Numbered from the stretch's first letter, positions 16,208 through 24,755 are shown. The stretch: 38,672 nucleotides of DNA from Flavobacterium sp. ov086 (GCF_900187965.1 NZ_FZNL01000038.1:1-38672); one strand, 5' to 3'. A program made the numbers and translations. Notes: generated by a model from the letters alone, not told the origin.

Positions 16208-17452
16208 TTATCGAATAAATCCTACTCCTGCTGTGGTATTGGTTGCAGTATCAATTAAGATAAAAGCTCCGTTTGATTTATTGTCGTTATAGGCATCAAA
16301 ATATAAAGGTTTACTTAATTTGATACTTACTTCTCCAATTTCGTTGATCGCCAATTGCGATGCTTCTTTTGTACCTGAATAATCTGTTGAGATAGTATTT
16401 TTGATACTCTCTACTTTTGCCAAAACTGAGTTTGTGTTGTGTTGTACAATATATTTTGTACCTGCAACCAGCTTTTTGCTGTCCATCCAGCAAACTGTTG
16501 TTGTGATTTCTTTTTCAATTTTTGGAAGTTCTGATGATTTTACAATCATATCGCCTCTTGTAACATTGATGTCATTTTCTAATTCGATTGTGATTGAAGA
16601 ACCTGCAACGGCTTCATCAAATGTTTTATCGAAAAAGTGAATTTTAGTAACTTTTGATTCCGTTAAAGAAGGAAGAACTGTAACAGCATCTCCAACTTTA
16701 ATAGAGTTTCCGTATAATTTTCCGGCGTAACCTCTAAAATCGTGATATTCTTCTGTTTTTGGGCGAATAACTGTTTGAACCGGGAAACGCGCTTTCCCTG
16801 CTTCAAAAACATCTGAAGAATGCAATCCTTCTAAATGCTCCAATACAGTTTGTCCCGTATACCAAGGCATATCTTTAGATTGATCAACCACGTTTCCGCC
16901 ATTGATTGCACTTAACGGAATGTAACTTACGTTTTGCTCTTTGAAAGTACTTTTTGCATTTAATGCCTGGAAATCGGCTTTGATTTTGTTGTAAACTTCT
17001 TCAGAATAATCAACTAAATCCATTTTGTTAATCGCAACAATTACCTCTTTTACTCTCAATAAATTATTGATAAAAAAGTGACGGTACGTCTGCTCGATTA
17101 CTCCTTTTCTGGCATCAATTAAAATAATAGAAACCTGAGAAGTCGAAGCTCCTGTAACCATGTTTCTCGTATATTCTACGTGACCAGGAGTATCGGCAAT
17201 AATGTAGCTTTTCTTCGCAGTCGAAAAATAAATATGCGCAACATCAATTGTGATTCCTTGTTCTCTCTCTGCTACTAATCCATCAGTTGCCAAAGAAAAA
17301 TCAAGATAATCATATCCTTTTTGTTTACTGCTCTTTTCGATTGCTTCTATTTTGTCTGTAGTCAACGATTTTGTATCGTACAATAATCTCCCGATTAAAG
17401 TACTTTTTCCGTCATCTACACTTCCTGCTGTTGCTATTTTTAAAACTTCCAT
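16208..17452 (-). CDS. cysN: Sulfate adenylyltransferase subunit 1 (GTPase subunit)
   Basis: 414 aa from the ATG at 17452 (MEVLKIATAG). An in-frame TTG 39 bases upstream lies in repeat-like DNA and is unlikely to be used. It is an EF-Tu-like GTPase that drives APS synthesis from sulfate and ATP together with CysD. G1 loop GSVDDGKST (10-18), G3 DTPGH, G4 NKMD, then two beta-barrel domains ending in TTAGVGFIR. There is no fused APS kinase (CysC) domain and no cysC gene nearby, which agrees with the APS-reductase type of CysH. It lies downstream of cysD on the same strand with a 158-base gap. Confidence 0.94.
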   Translation of the reverse strand: MEVLKIATAGSVDDGKSTLIGRLLYDTKSLTTDKIEAIEKSSKQKGYDYLDFSLATDGLVAEREQGITIDVAHIYFSTAKKSYIIADTPGHVEYTRNMVTGASTSQVSIILIDARKGVIEQTYRHFFINNLLRVKEVIVAINKMDLVDYSEEVYNKIKADFQALNAKSTFKEQNVSYIPLSAINGGNVVDQSKDMPWYTGQTVLEHLEGLHSSDVFEAGKARFPVQTVIRPKTEEYHDFRGYAGKLYGNSIKVGDAVTVLPSLTESKVTKIHFFDKTFDEAVAGSSITIELENDINVTRGDMIVKSSELPKIEKEITTTVCWMDSKKLVAGTKYIVQHNTNSVLAKVESIKNTISTDYSGTKEASQLAINEIGEVSIKLSKPLYFDAYNDNKSNGAFILIDTATNTTAGVGFIR

Positions 17453-17610
17453 TTCTATATTTTGTTTCAGGTTTAAATTTTTTTGTTTCAAGTTTAAAGT
17501 TGCTTCCCTTTGAACTAAATCTAAATCTGTATGTTTTTTGTTTTTCTGATTTCGTTTTTAATTACTTTCCGAATTGCATTAATAATTAACAATCCACAAT
17601 TAATAATTAA

Positions 17611-18510
17611 TTAAAAATACCCTTGTTGTTTTCTTTTCTCCATTGCAGCTTCAGAACGTTTATCGTCGATTCTGGCTCCTCTTTCAGAAATAGTTGAAGT
17701 TCTTATTTCTCCAACAACTTCCTGGATTGTTGCTGCATACGATTCTACAGCAGCTGTACAACTCATATCTCCAACGGTTCTGAAGCGAACAATTCTTTCT
17801 TCGATTTGCTCGTCTTCTTCCTGATACACAAAAGGAGAATGCGACCAGATTAAACCGTCTCTCAAAAAAACTTTTCTTTTATGTGAGAAATAGATTGATG
17901 GAATTTCGATGTGTTCTTTCTCGATATAACTCCAAACATCTAATTCTGTCCAGTTTGAAATTGGAAAAACACGTACGTTTTGTCCATTTTCTATTTTTCC
18001 GTTCAAAATATCAAACAACTCCGGACGTTGATTTTTTTCATCCCATTGACCGAAATCATCACGAACTGAAAAAATACGTTCTTTAGCTCTTGCTTTTTCT
18101 TCATCACGACGCGCTCCACCAATACAAGCATCAAACTTAAATTCTTCGATAGCATCTAAAAGTGTTGTTGTCTGTAAGCTGTTTCTACTAGAATATTTTC
18201 CGGTTTCTTCAACTACTTTTCCTTCATCAATAGCATCCTGAACATTACGAACGATTAACTCTAATCCTAATTCTTCAACCAATTTATCTCTGAAAGCAAT
18301 TGTTTCAGGAAAGTTATGTCCCGTATCAACATGCAATAGAGGAAACGGAATTTTTGCAGGGAAAAAGGCTTTTTGCGCCAAACGTACTAATGTTATAGAA
18401 TCTTTTCCTCCAGAGAAAAGTAAAACCGGTTTGTCAAACTGTGAAATTACTTCTCTGAAAATGTATATTGCTTCACTCTCTAAAGCGTTTGTTTTTAATA
18501 CTGAACTCAT
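17611..18510 (-). CDS. cysD: Sulfate adenylyltransferase subunit 2
   Basis: 299-aa ATP-pyrophosphatase-type subunit. The PP-loop is LLFSGGKDSITL (SGGKDS at 33-38), followed by FPLLHVDTGHNFPET, ACIGGARRDEEKARAKERIFS and PISNWTELDVWSYI, ending ERGARIDDKRSEAAMEKRKQQGYF-like at the C-terminus, as in typical CysD proteins. With CysN it converts sulfate and ATP to adenylyl sulfate and pyrophosphate. It is preceded by cysH (330-base gap containing two 43-bp direct repeats) and followed by cysN, the normal order of a sulfate-activation operon. Confidence 0.95.
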   Translation of the reverse strand: MSSVLKTNALESEAIYIFREVISQFDKPVLLFSGGKDSITLVRLAQKAFFPAKIPFPLLHVDTGHNFPETIAFRDKLVEELGLELIVRNVQDAIDEGKVVEETGKYSSRNSLQTTTLLDAIEEFKFDACIGGARRDEEKARAKERIFSVRDDFGQWDEKNQRPELFDILNGKIENGQNVRVFPISNWTELDVWSYIEKEHIEIPSIYFSHKRKVFLRDGLIWSHSPFVYQEEDEQIEERIVRFRTVGDMSCTAAVESYAATIQEVVGEIRTSTISERGARIDDKRSEAAMEKRKQQGYF

Positions 18511-18694
18511 TTGATATTTTGTTTAATGCTTGACAATTTTTTTAGTTTTAGATCGGTGTGAGTTTAATCTAAAACCTTTAAACTATCGTTATTCTGTGTT
18601 TTTTGTTTGTTGTTTTTCAACGAATTTTAATCCGTTGCTATATTCTAAATTCATCGGTTTAATCCCAAAACCTCGTTACATTTTTACATCACCA

Positions 18695-18784
18695 CCATCG
18701 GGTTGAAACCCGACGCTACAATATAAATCGTTCCTCCTTATCCATCGGGTTAAAACCCGACGCTACAATATGAACCGTTCCTCC
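18695..18784. repeat. Two direct copies of a 43-bp repeat
   Basis: Units at 18695-18737 and 18742-18784 begin CCATCGGGTT and continue AAACCCGACGCTACAATAT, ending CGTTCCTCC. They differ at a few positions. Each contains the hairpin CGGGTT(G/A)AAACCCG. The rest of the 330-base cysH-cysD spacer (18511-18840) shows no gene and no clear terminator. Confidence 0.8.
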
Positions 18785-18840
18785 GGAACTCAAAATCTAT
18801 ATTCTTGACTCTTTGCTCTTTATTCTTTTCTCTATTCTCT

Positions 18841-19551
18841 TTATTCTTTTTTGGCACTATGCAACCCACATTCTTTATGACTTGATTCCCACCACCATCT
18901 TCCCGCTCTGATATCTTCTCCGGGGAAAATTGCTCTCGTACAAGGCGCACATCCAATACTTACGAAACCTTTTTTGTGTAAAGCATTTTGAGGGACATTG
19001 TTTTCTGATAAATACGTTTCAACTTCTTCTAAAGACCACTTTAATAATGGGTTGAATTTGATGATTTCAAAACCTCCGTCATATTCAAACAAATTCAAAT
19101 CATGCCTATTCTCCGATTGTTCTGCTCTTAAACCTGTAATCCAAACTGAGTTTCCTGCCAAAGCTTTTCTTAACGGAACAACTTTTCGGATGAAACAACA
19201 TTCTTTTCTGTTTTCGACTGAATCATAAAAGCTGTTTGGTCCTTTTTGTTTCAATAAATTCTCCACCGCCGTTGCTTCAGGAAAATAAACCTCAATTGGT
19301 TTTTTATACTTTTTTAATGTCTTATGAAAAACATCGTAAGTTTCCTGAAATAGTCTTCCAGTATCTAATGTAAAGATGGTAATGTCCTGATTGCTTTTTG
19401 CAATAAAATCTGTAATCACCTGATCTTCCTGACCAAAAGATGTTGAAAAAACAACCTTCCCCGGATATTCATTTGCTAAAAAAGCTAATGTTTCGTCAAG
19501 CGAAAGATCCTTTGTTTTATCTAATAATGATTGTATAATAGTCGCACTCAT
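18841..19551 (-). CDS. cysH: Adenylyl-sulfate (APS) reductase, CysH family
   Basis: 236 aa. The PP-loop-like region is FSTSFGQEDQVITDF (about 35-49), with FTLDTGRLFQETYD, WITGLRAEQSENR, and the C-terminal catalytic cysteine C228 in KECGLH. Two cysteine pairs, C118-C119 (ECCFIRK) and C201/C204 (GCAPCTR), are the [4Fe-4S] ligands that separate APS reductases from the PAPS reductases of enteric bacteria. It therefore reduces APS directly to sulfite, consistent with the absence of APS kinase here. It lies just downstream of the TSUP transporter gene (27-base gap) and upstream of cysD. Confidence 0.94.
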   Translation of the reverse strand: MSATIIQSLLDKTKDLSLDETLAFLANEYPGKVVFSTSFGQEDQVITDFIAKSNQDITIFTLDTGRLFQETYDVFHKTLKKYKKPIEVYFPEATAVENLLKQKGPNSFYDSVENRKECCFIRKVVPLRKALAGNSVWITGLRAEQSENRHDLNLFEYDGGFEIIKFNPLLKWSLEEVETYLSENNVPQNALHKKGFVSIGCAPCTRAIFPGEDIRAGRWWWESSHKECGLHSAKKE

Positions 19552-19578
19552 ATTCTCTTTCTTTCCTTCTAAAAAATA

Positions 19579-20481
19579 TTACAATAATTTAGATAATGTT
19601 TTTAAACTCAATAATATAATCAAAACTCCAACAGCAATCATCATTGGTTTTCTTTTGATTTTATTTACAAAATAAGCTCCTAATGGCGCTGCAATTACAC
19701 CTCCTAAAATCAAACCTATAATAACCTGCCAACCGTGAATTCCTCCAAAAAGCATGAATGTAATTCCGCTTGCAAATGAAATTGCAAATTCAGCGGCATT
19801 CACAGAACCTATTGTATATCTTGGATTTCTACCTCTTCCTAACAATGTTGATGTTACGATTGGACCCCAGCCTCCACCGCCAACAGCATCCATAAAACCA
19901 CCAAAAGTGGCTAAATATCCAAGTTTTTTAGTTTTCTTTTTGATGATGCTTTTCGCTAATGCTTTTCGAATAATAATAACTGCCAAAACAATCATATAAA
20001 CCGCTATAAATGGCTTGATAACATCACCATTAATAACATCAGACAATAAATAAGCCCCCATAATCGAACCTAAAACTCCCGGAATTAATAAATGTTTTAC
20101 CAACTTTTTATTAATGTTTCCGAATTTATGATGCGAAATTGCCGATGCTCCTGTTGTAAACATTTCTGCAACGTGAACTCCTGTACTACTAATTACCGGC
20201 GGAACTCCGTAAGCCAATAAAAACGAAGTTGAAGTTGCTCCGTAACCCATTCCTAATGTTCCATCTACCAATTGAGCAAAAACTCCGATGGCAAAAAAGA
20301 TTAAAAAATCATTATTAAATCCTGAAATTAATCCTTCTACAGAAAACTCAGTATAATGATTGTATACTAATGTAGACAATAAACCTACTAACAAGATCAC
20401 GGGAATTACAACCCACAACTTTTCTTTTATTGATGCATCAGATCTAACATCATAATTATTTATTTTCAATTCTTTTTCCAT
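19579..20481 (-). CDS. TSUP (TauE/SafE) family membrane transporter, first gene of the sulfate-assimilation run
   Basis: 300-aa inner-membrane protein. After a 25-residue polar N-terminus come about eight hydrophobic helices. Two TSUP half-repeat signatures are visible: GTLGMGYGATSTSFLLAYG (about 74-92) with HKFGNINKKLVKHLLIPG, and FGGFMDAVGGGGWGPIVTSTLLG. TSUP proteins move sulfite, sulfate, sulfonates or organosulfur anions. As the gene nearest the promoter at 20542-20571 and 27 bases from cysH, a sulfate uptake role is the best guess, since no other sulfate permease is in the window. Direction of transport cannot be proven from sequence. Confidence 0.85.
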   Translation of the reverse strand: MEKELKINNYDVRSDASIKEKLWVVIPVILLVGLLSTLVYNHYTEFSVEGLISGFNNDFLIFFAIGVFAQLVDGTLGMGYGATSTSFLLAYGVPPVISSTGVHVAEMFTTGASAISHHKFGNINKKLVKHLLIPGVLGSIMGAYLLSDVINGDVIKPFIAVYMIVLAVIIIRKALAKSIIKKKTKKLGYLATFGGFMDAVGGGGWGPIVTSTLLGRGRNPRYTIGSVNAAEFAISFASGITFMLFGGIHGWQVIIGLILGGVIAAPLGAYFVNKIKRKPMMIAVGVLIILLSLKTLSKLL

Positions 20482-20508
20482 ACCCTTGGTTTGGTTTCGA
20501 GCTTTAAA

Positions 20509-20535
20509 TCCATTACCCTATCGGCTTAATAGATT
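20509..20535. promoter_or_regulatory. Candidate operator sharing a 14-bp word with the TonB/metK intergenic region
   Basis: TCCATTACCCTATC at 20509-20522, followed by GGCTTAATAG, forms an imperfect CTAT-n7-ATAG dyad near the predicted transcription start. The same 14 bases occur at 36787-36800, followed by AAAATAG (CTAT-n4-ATAG). A nearby Rrf2 regulator (21664-22074) is a possible binder. The function is inferred only. Confidence 0.35.
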
Positions 20536-20541
20536 ACTATG

Positions 20542-20571
20542 CAAAATTAGTACTTATTTCTAAATATCAAA
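20542..20571 (-). promoter_or_regulatory. Promoter of the sulfate-assimilation operon
   Basis: TTTG at 20568-20571, an 18-base spacer and TAATTTTG at 20542-20549 on the minus strand, a good match to the Bacteroidota consensus. It would start a short leader of about 55 bases before the TSUP gene at 20481. Confidence 0.65.
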
Positions 20572-20793
20572 ACATTATTTAATTTTTTTACAACTCTAAT
20601 TCTCTTTTGGTTAAGAATGAAGCAACTTACAATAATATAACAAATTAGCTTCTTAAGTTAAAAATCATATAGACCTGTATTACAACGAAATAAATGGTTA
20701 AAAATATTCATTTGCAAATATAACATTTTAAAGTCTACCAAATCCATCGGATAATTATAAAATTGTTCTTATTTTTACAGCAAATATTTATTC

Positions 20794-21576
20794 ATGGATT
20801 TTCAAATAGGTCTTGTAATTGCCGGTTTAGTAGTAGGGTTTGTTGTTGGATTAACAGGTGTTGGAGGTGGTTCTTTAATGACTCCAATCTTATTATATTT
20901 CGGAATTCCACCAACAACAGCAGTTGGAACCGACTTACTATATGCAGCTTTTACTAAAATGGGAGGTGTATTTGTACATCATAAAAAAGGAAATATCAAT
21001 TGGACGATTACTGGCTGGCTTACTTTAGGAAGTGTTCCCGCCGCTTTACTTACTCTATGGATTTTGAATAGTATCAAAACAGATATTTCGACTATAAATG
21101 CCGTAATAAAATACAGTTTAGGATGGGCTTTACTTTTTACATCTATTGCCATTTTATTCAAAAAGAAGCTATTAGTATACTCACAAAAACATGCCGGAGA
21201 CAAATTCCACAGTGAAAGTCACACGCAAAATATGCTTACTATAGGAATTGGAGTTTTATTGGGAGCAACTGTAACACTGACTTCTATTGGTGCCGGAGCT
21301 TTAGGAACAGTTACGCTGTTTTTTCTTTATCCGCTTTTACCAACACCAAGATTGGTGGGGACCGAGATTGCTCACGCCGTTCCATTAACTCTTGTTGCCG
21401 GAATAGGACACGCTTCGATGGGAAATTTAGATTTGACTTTACTAGCTCAATTATTATTAGGTTCTCTTCCCGGGATTTTTATCGGAAGTATGTTAAGCGG
21501 AAAAGTGCCTGACTTATTTCTTAGAAACGCCATTGCAGTGATGCTTTTCCTGGCTGGATATAAATTGATTTTTTAA
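20794..21576 (+). CDS. TSUP (TauE/SafE) family membrane transporter, divergent copy
   Basis: 260-aa membrane protein with about eight helices. The first TSUP half has GLTGVGGGSLMTPILLYFGI (about 19-38) and HHKKGNINWTITGWLTLGSVPA; the second has LTSIGAGALGTVTLFFLYPLL and GTEIAHAVPLTLVAGIGHASMG. It belongs to the same family as the divergently transcribed gene at 19579-20481 but is clearly a different subfamily, so it may export sulfite or another sulfur anion rather than import sulfate. The ATG at 20794 is followed by a normal first helix. It ends 24 bases before a strong bidirectional terminator. The 312-base divergent spacer holds the operon promoter but no clear plus-strand promoter. Confidence 0.85.
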   Translation: MDFQIGLVIAGLVVGFVVGLTGVGGGSLMTPILLYFGIPPTTAVGTDLLYAAFTKMGGVFVHHKKGNINWTITGWLTLGSVPAALLTLWILNSIKTDISTINAVIKYSLGWALLFTSIAILFKKKLLVYSQKHAGDKFHSESHTQNMLTIGIGVLLGATVTLTSIGAGALGTVTLFFLYPLLPTPRLVGTEIAHAVPLTLVAGIGHASMGNLDLTLLAQLLLGSLPGIFIGSMLSGKVPDLFLRNAIAVMLFLAGYKLIF

Positions 21577-21600
21577 AGTAAGCATCCCCTTTGAAAACAT

Positions 21601-21640
21601 AAAAAGACCATTTCGATAAGATTATTGAAATGGTCTTTTT
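21601..21640. terminator. Bidirectional intrinsic terminator between convergent genes
   Basis: Perfect 14-bp stem (AAAAAGACCATTTC and complement) with a 12-base loop and T/A runs on both sides. It serves the plus-strand TSUP gene (ends 21576) and the minus-strand Rrf2 gene (ends 21664). Confidence 0.9.
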
Positions 21641-21663
21641 ATGTTTATTAAGAACAGAATTGT

Positions 21664-22074
21664 TTAAAATGCAATATCTGCCAATGAGTTACTTTCAAGT
21701 ATTTTAAGTGTATTATCTCTAACCTCAGTCATTAAACGTCTTGCTGCGCAGGTTGTTTCGTCATCGCAATCATCACATTTTTCATAAAAGTTATGACTCG
21801 CACAAGGTAACAAAGCTATTGGACCTTCAAGGATACGATATACTTTTGCCATACTGATATCTTTTGGATCTTTTATCAGATAATAACCTCCGCCTTTTCC
21901 TTTTTTTGCACCAAGAAAACCGGAGTTTCTGAGTAATAACAGAATACTTTCTAAGAACTTAATTGAAATATGTTCACTTTTAGCAATTTCAGCAATTTGT
22001 ACAGGTTCGTTATTTTCGCGTCTTGCTAAATATGTAAGGGCTTTAATTCCGTATTTTGTTTTCTTTGAAAGCAC
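21664..22074 (-). CDS. Rrf2-family transcriptional regulator
   Basis: 136 aa with a winged helix at the N-terminus (MLSKKTKYGIKALTYLA; IAEIAKSEHISIKFLESILLLLRNSGFL; wing GAKKGKGGGYYL), the standard Rrf2 pattern. After the dimerisation helix there are four cysteines: C91, C100, C103 and C109, in a region where IscR and NsrR carry three Fe-S ligands, so a cluster or thiol-based sensor is plausible. Start is GTG at 22074 with an in-frame stop immediately upstream, so no ATG is available. Its place next to the sulfate-assimilation genes suggests a regulator of them, comparable in role to CymR. That target is an inference. Confidence 0.85.
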   Translation of the reverse strand: MLSKKTKYGIKALTYLARRENNEPVQIAEIAKSEHISIKFLESILLLLRNSGFLGAKKGKGGGYYLIKDPKDISMAKVYRILEGPIALLPCASHNFYEKCDDCDDETTCAARRLMTEVRDNTLKILESNSLADIAF

Positions 22075-22202
22075 GTTTTATAGATTTTAGAGTGTAGAGT
22101 GCTAATTTTAGATTTCTGATCTAAAATAACAATCTTCATATTTTTCTACTACAAAAATAGTTTTTTTGAACGAGAAAAATAAGAGAATCCATAACTAAGT
22201 TC

Positions 22203-22215
22203 TACTAAATTAGTA
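22203..22215. promoter_or_regulatory. Palindrome TACTAAATTAGTA upstream of the Rrf2 gene
   Basis: A perfect 13-base palindrome about 130 bases upstream of the Rrf2 start. A half-site like it (AATTAGTAC) overlaps the -7 region at 20544-20552. It could be an operator, or just AT-rich DNA. Confidence 0.25.
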
Positions 22216-22223
22216 TAGTTTAA

Positions 22224-22727
22224 TTAATTTGTATCGTTTACACCAATTAAACTAAATTCTTTGAATATTTTTATTTCTTCGTCCAGAGCTTTTTTATTCA
22301 CAACATAAGTATCCGAAATAGAATCATGCCACCCTCTGGAACCTCCCAAATAAGTAAAAGCATCAAAAGGGATATAACGGCACAAGCTTCTTTTAAAAAT
22401 AGTTCCAAAACTAGGTTTTTCTCCATTTTCATCCACAACAATAGTTCCTGTAATAAACTTACCAATTGTTCTTCCAAATAATCCTTCCATCAAAGTATAG
22501 TAGATTATTGAAACTGAGATAGCAATAATATTCCAGCCAAGATCACCTAGACCATTAATCCATACACCAATCTCGGTCATCCCAAATAATGCGGAGAGAA
22601 TACCAATTATAATTCCGATTCCAATTAGGATAATTACAAAAGAGACAAGGTCAATAATATAATTTAAAAAACGTGTTCCGGTCGACGCTAATAATTTATC
22701 GTCTAAAACGTAAGTAGAATTGCTCAT
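22224..22727 (-). CDS. RDD family membrane protein
   Basis: 167 aa with the RDD signature near the N-terminus (TGTRFLNYIIDLVSF, Arg then Asp), a long hydrophobic helix (FVIILIGIGIIIGILSALFG), a second membrane segment (IIAISVSIIYYTLMEGLF) followed by GRTIGKFITGTIVVDENG, and a soluble tail with FKRSLCRYIPFDAFTYLG. RDD proteins are small integral membrane proteins, mostly of unknown function. Some have been tied to ion or solute transport. No link with the sulfur genes is visible. Its stop lies 150 bases upstream of the Rrf2 gene on the same strand. Confidence 0.85.
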   Translation of the reverse strand: MSNSTYVLDDKLLASTGTRFLNYIIDLVSFVIILIGIGIIIGILSALFGMTEIGVWINGLGDLGWNIIAISVSIIYYTLMEGLFGRTIGKFITGTIVVDENGEKPSFGTIFKRSLCRYIPFDAFTYLGGSRGWHDSISDTYVVNKKALDEEIKIFKEFSLIGVNDTN

Positions 22728-22810
22728 GTAGATTTAGTTTAATTGTGAATATTTTTTTTTGATTCATCACTAACAAAAATATATTTTTTACTGAGACAAT
22801 CACCAAAAAG

Positions 22811-22857
22811 AATGACGATTTTTAACAGTAATAAATTTACAGTCAAAAATCGTCATT
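22811..22857 (-). terminator. Hairpin terminator overlapping the hydrolase stop codon
   Basis: Perfect 13-bp stem (AATGACGATTTTT and complement) with a 21-base loop, followed on the minus strand by CTTTTTGG. It begins at the stop codon of the gene ending at 22856. Confidence 0.65.
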
Positions 22858-23386
22858 ACAATAAAGTTTTTAAAATATCATTGCAAATTAAGGACATGTT
22901 CTTTTCAATCAAATACAATTGATGATCATGGTTCTTAAGAATTTCATTTTCTAAATTCAAATCCAAAAACCATTGTAAGTTAGGTTTGTTTGGATCTTTT
23001 TTGCCAAAATACAGTTTCACTTTACAATTTGGAGATTCCGTTTCATATCGCAATCGAGTTGACGAAACAGCAAATAAATGAGATGTTTCTAAAGCCTTTA
23101 AAGCTGCTTTCCAAGCAATAGTCCCTCCGATACTAAATCCCAGAATTACCACTTTACCGCTTTCTAATCTCAGTAAATTTTCTACTGCTTTATCAATTCC
23201 GCCATTAAGGAATTGATTATGAATTTCCGTTTCTGTAAGATCAAAAACATCAATACCAGCAAGTTCAGGAGTATTATAATACTGGATATCAAATTTAGAT
23301 TGTAATAAATCCATGTAGCTTTTCACCCACTCCGAATCTTTCCCTCCAAATAAATCCGATAAAATAAGCAATCTTGGTTTTACCAT
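22856..23386 (-). CDS. Small alpha/beta-hydrolase-fold protein, function unknown
   Basis: 176 aa. The start PRLLILSDLFGG resembles the first strand and oxyanion region of alpha/beta hydrolases, and VVILGFSIGGTIAWKAAL contains the nucleophile elbow G-F-S-I-G-G (about residues 79-84). A late acid in LYFGKKDPNKPN and a His in KNHDHQLY could complete the triad. The protein is shorter than most family members and lacks an obvious cap domain. The substrate is unknown. It lies downstream of metZ with a 63-base gap of word repeats, so it may be transcribed with the methionine genes. Confidence 0.65.
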   Translation of the reverse strand: MVKPRLLILSDLFGGKDSEWVKSYMDLLQSKFDIQYYNTPELAGIDVFDLTETEIHNQFLNGGIDKAVENLLRLESGKVVILGFSIGGTIAWKAALKALETSHLFAVSSTRLRYETESPNCKVKLYFGKKDPNKPNLQWFLDLNLENEILKNHDHQLYLIEKNMSLICNDILKTLL

Positions 23387-23449
23387 ATTATAAAGATAAG
23401 ATTTTAGATATCAGATCAAAATCTAATATCTAAAATCAGAAATCTAAAA

Positions 23450-24622
23450 TTATGCAAGCGCTTGCTTCAAATCAGCAATTACATCTTCTATCGTTTCTAG
23501 ACCTACAGAAACACGTACCAAACCTTGCGTAATTCCAACAGCTAATTGATCTTCTTCAGACAATTTACTATGCGTTGTAGAAGCCGGATGCGTAACAATT
23601 GTTCTTGTATCACCAATATTTGCTGATAATGAACAAAGTTGTATCGCATTCAGGAATTTTCTTCCTGCTTCAATTCCACCTTTAATTTCGAATGCAATAA
23701 TATTACCGCCTGCTTTCATTTGCTTCTTTGCAATTTCGTACTGCGGATGCGATTTCAAGAACGGATATTTCACACTATTTACATTTGGATGACTTTCTAA
23801 AAACTCAGCCACTTTTAAAGCATTTTCACAATGTCTGTCAACACGAACGGCCAATGTTTCTAAACTTTTCGATAAAACCCAAGCATTAAATGGTGATAAA
23901 GCCGGACCTGTATTTCTTGAAAATAAATAAATTTGTCTGATTAAATCTTCACTTCCAACTGTAACCCCACCTAAAACTCTTCCTTGTCCGTCAATTAATT
24001 TAGTCGCAGAATGTATTACCAAATGTGCTCCAAATTTTATTGGCTGTTGCAAATAAGGTGTCGCAAAACAGTTGTCGATAATTAAAATCAGATTGTGTTT
24101 TTTGGCAATATCTCCCAATAATTGCAAATCAATTACATCCACACCAGGATTTGTTGGCGATTCTGCGTATAATATTTTTGTATTAGGTTTAATAAAACCC
24201 TCAATTGTTTCCGGCTTATTGATATCAAAATACGAAGTTTCGATATTCCATTTTGGAAAATAAGTCATGAACAAAGCATGTGTCGAACCAAAAACACTGC
24301 TGGCAGAAACAATGTGATCTCCTGAATTTAGCAAAGCTGCAAAAGTTGAATAAACAGCTGCCATTCCCGTTGCAAAAGCGTAACCAGCTTCAGCGCCTTC
24401 CATTTTGCAAATTTTATCTACAAATTCAGTAGTATTTGGGTTGCTAAAACGGCTATATATATTTCTTTCTTTTTCCTCTGTAAAAGAAGCTCTCATATCT
24501 TCGGCATCTTCAAATACAAAGCTTGAAGATAAGTATAATGGCACCGAATGCTCTAAATACTGAGTTCTTTCTAATTGTGTTCTTATGGCTTGAGTTTCAA
24601 AACCAAATTCTTGTTCGCTCAT
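23450..24622 (-). CDS. metZ: Homoserine-derived sulfhydrylase, Cys/Met metabolism PLP family (O-succinylhomoserine sulfhydrylase type)
   Basis: 390 aa from the ATG at 24622 (MSEQEFGFET). An in-frame TTG ten codons upstream is in repeat DNA and not credible. The Cys/Met PLP family pattern is clear: YSRFSNPNTTEFVDKICKMEGAEAG-like N-terminal region, ILYAESPTNPG, and the Schiff-base lysine K208 in LVIHSATKLIDGQGRVLGG. It is closest in pattern to MetZ-type proteins that add sulfide to an activated homoserine. Cystathionine gamma-synthase or a lyase cannot be excluded. The window also has metX, making O-acetylhomoserine, and a second, longer sulfhydrylase (31742-33046), so two parallel routes may exist. 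Confidence 0.85.
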   Translation of the reverse strand: MSEQEFGFETQAIRTQLERTQYLEHSVPLYLSSSFVFEDAEDMRASFTEEKERNIYSRFSNPNTTEFVDKICKMEGAEAGYAFATGMAAVYSTFAALLNSGDHIVSASSVFGSTHALFMTYFPKWNIETSYFDINKPETIEGFIKPNTKILYAESPTNPGVDVIDLQLLGDIAKKHNLILIIDNCFATPYLQQPIKFGAHLVIHSATKLIDGQGRVLGGVTVGSEDLIRQIYLFSRNTGPALSPFNAWVLSKSLETLAVRVDRHCENALKVAEFLESHPNVNSVKYPFLKSHPQYEIAKKQMKAGGNIIAFEIKGGIEAGRKFLNAIQLCSLSANIGDTRTIVTHPASTTHSKLSEEDQLAVGITQGLVRVSVGLETIEDVIADLKQALA

Positions 24623-24755
24623 TGTGTTTGTTTTTCTTGTTTCAGGTTTCAAGTTTTCACTATACGCAAAACCAAAATTTAAAACCCAAAGTGGGTCATT
24701 ATTTAATAGTCCACTTAAAAATTATCTAATTCTCTAATTGACTAATTTTCTAATT

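Noticed and set aside
18750..18956. 68-aa minus-strand ORF across the end of cysH
   Set aside because: It overlaps cysH in another frame and runs through one of the 43-bp repeats. It is a shadow, not a gene.
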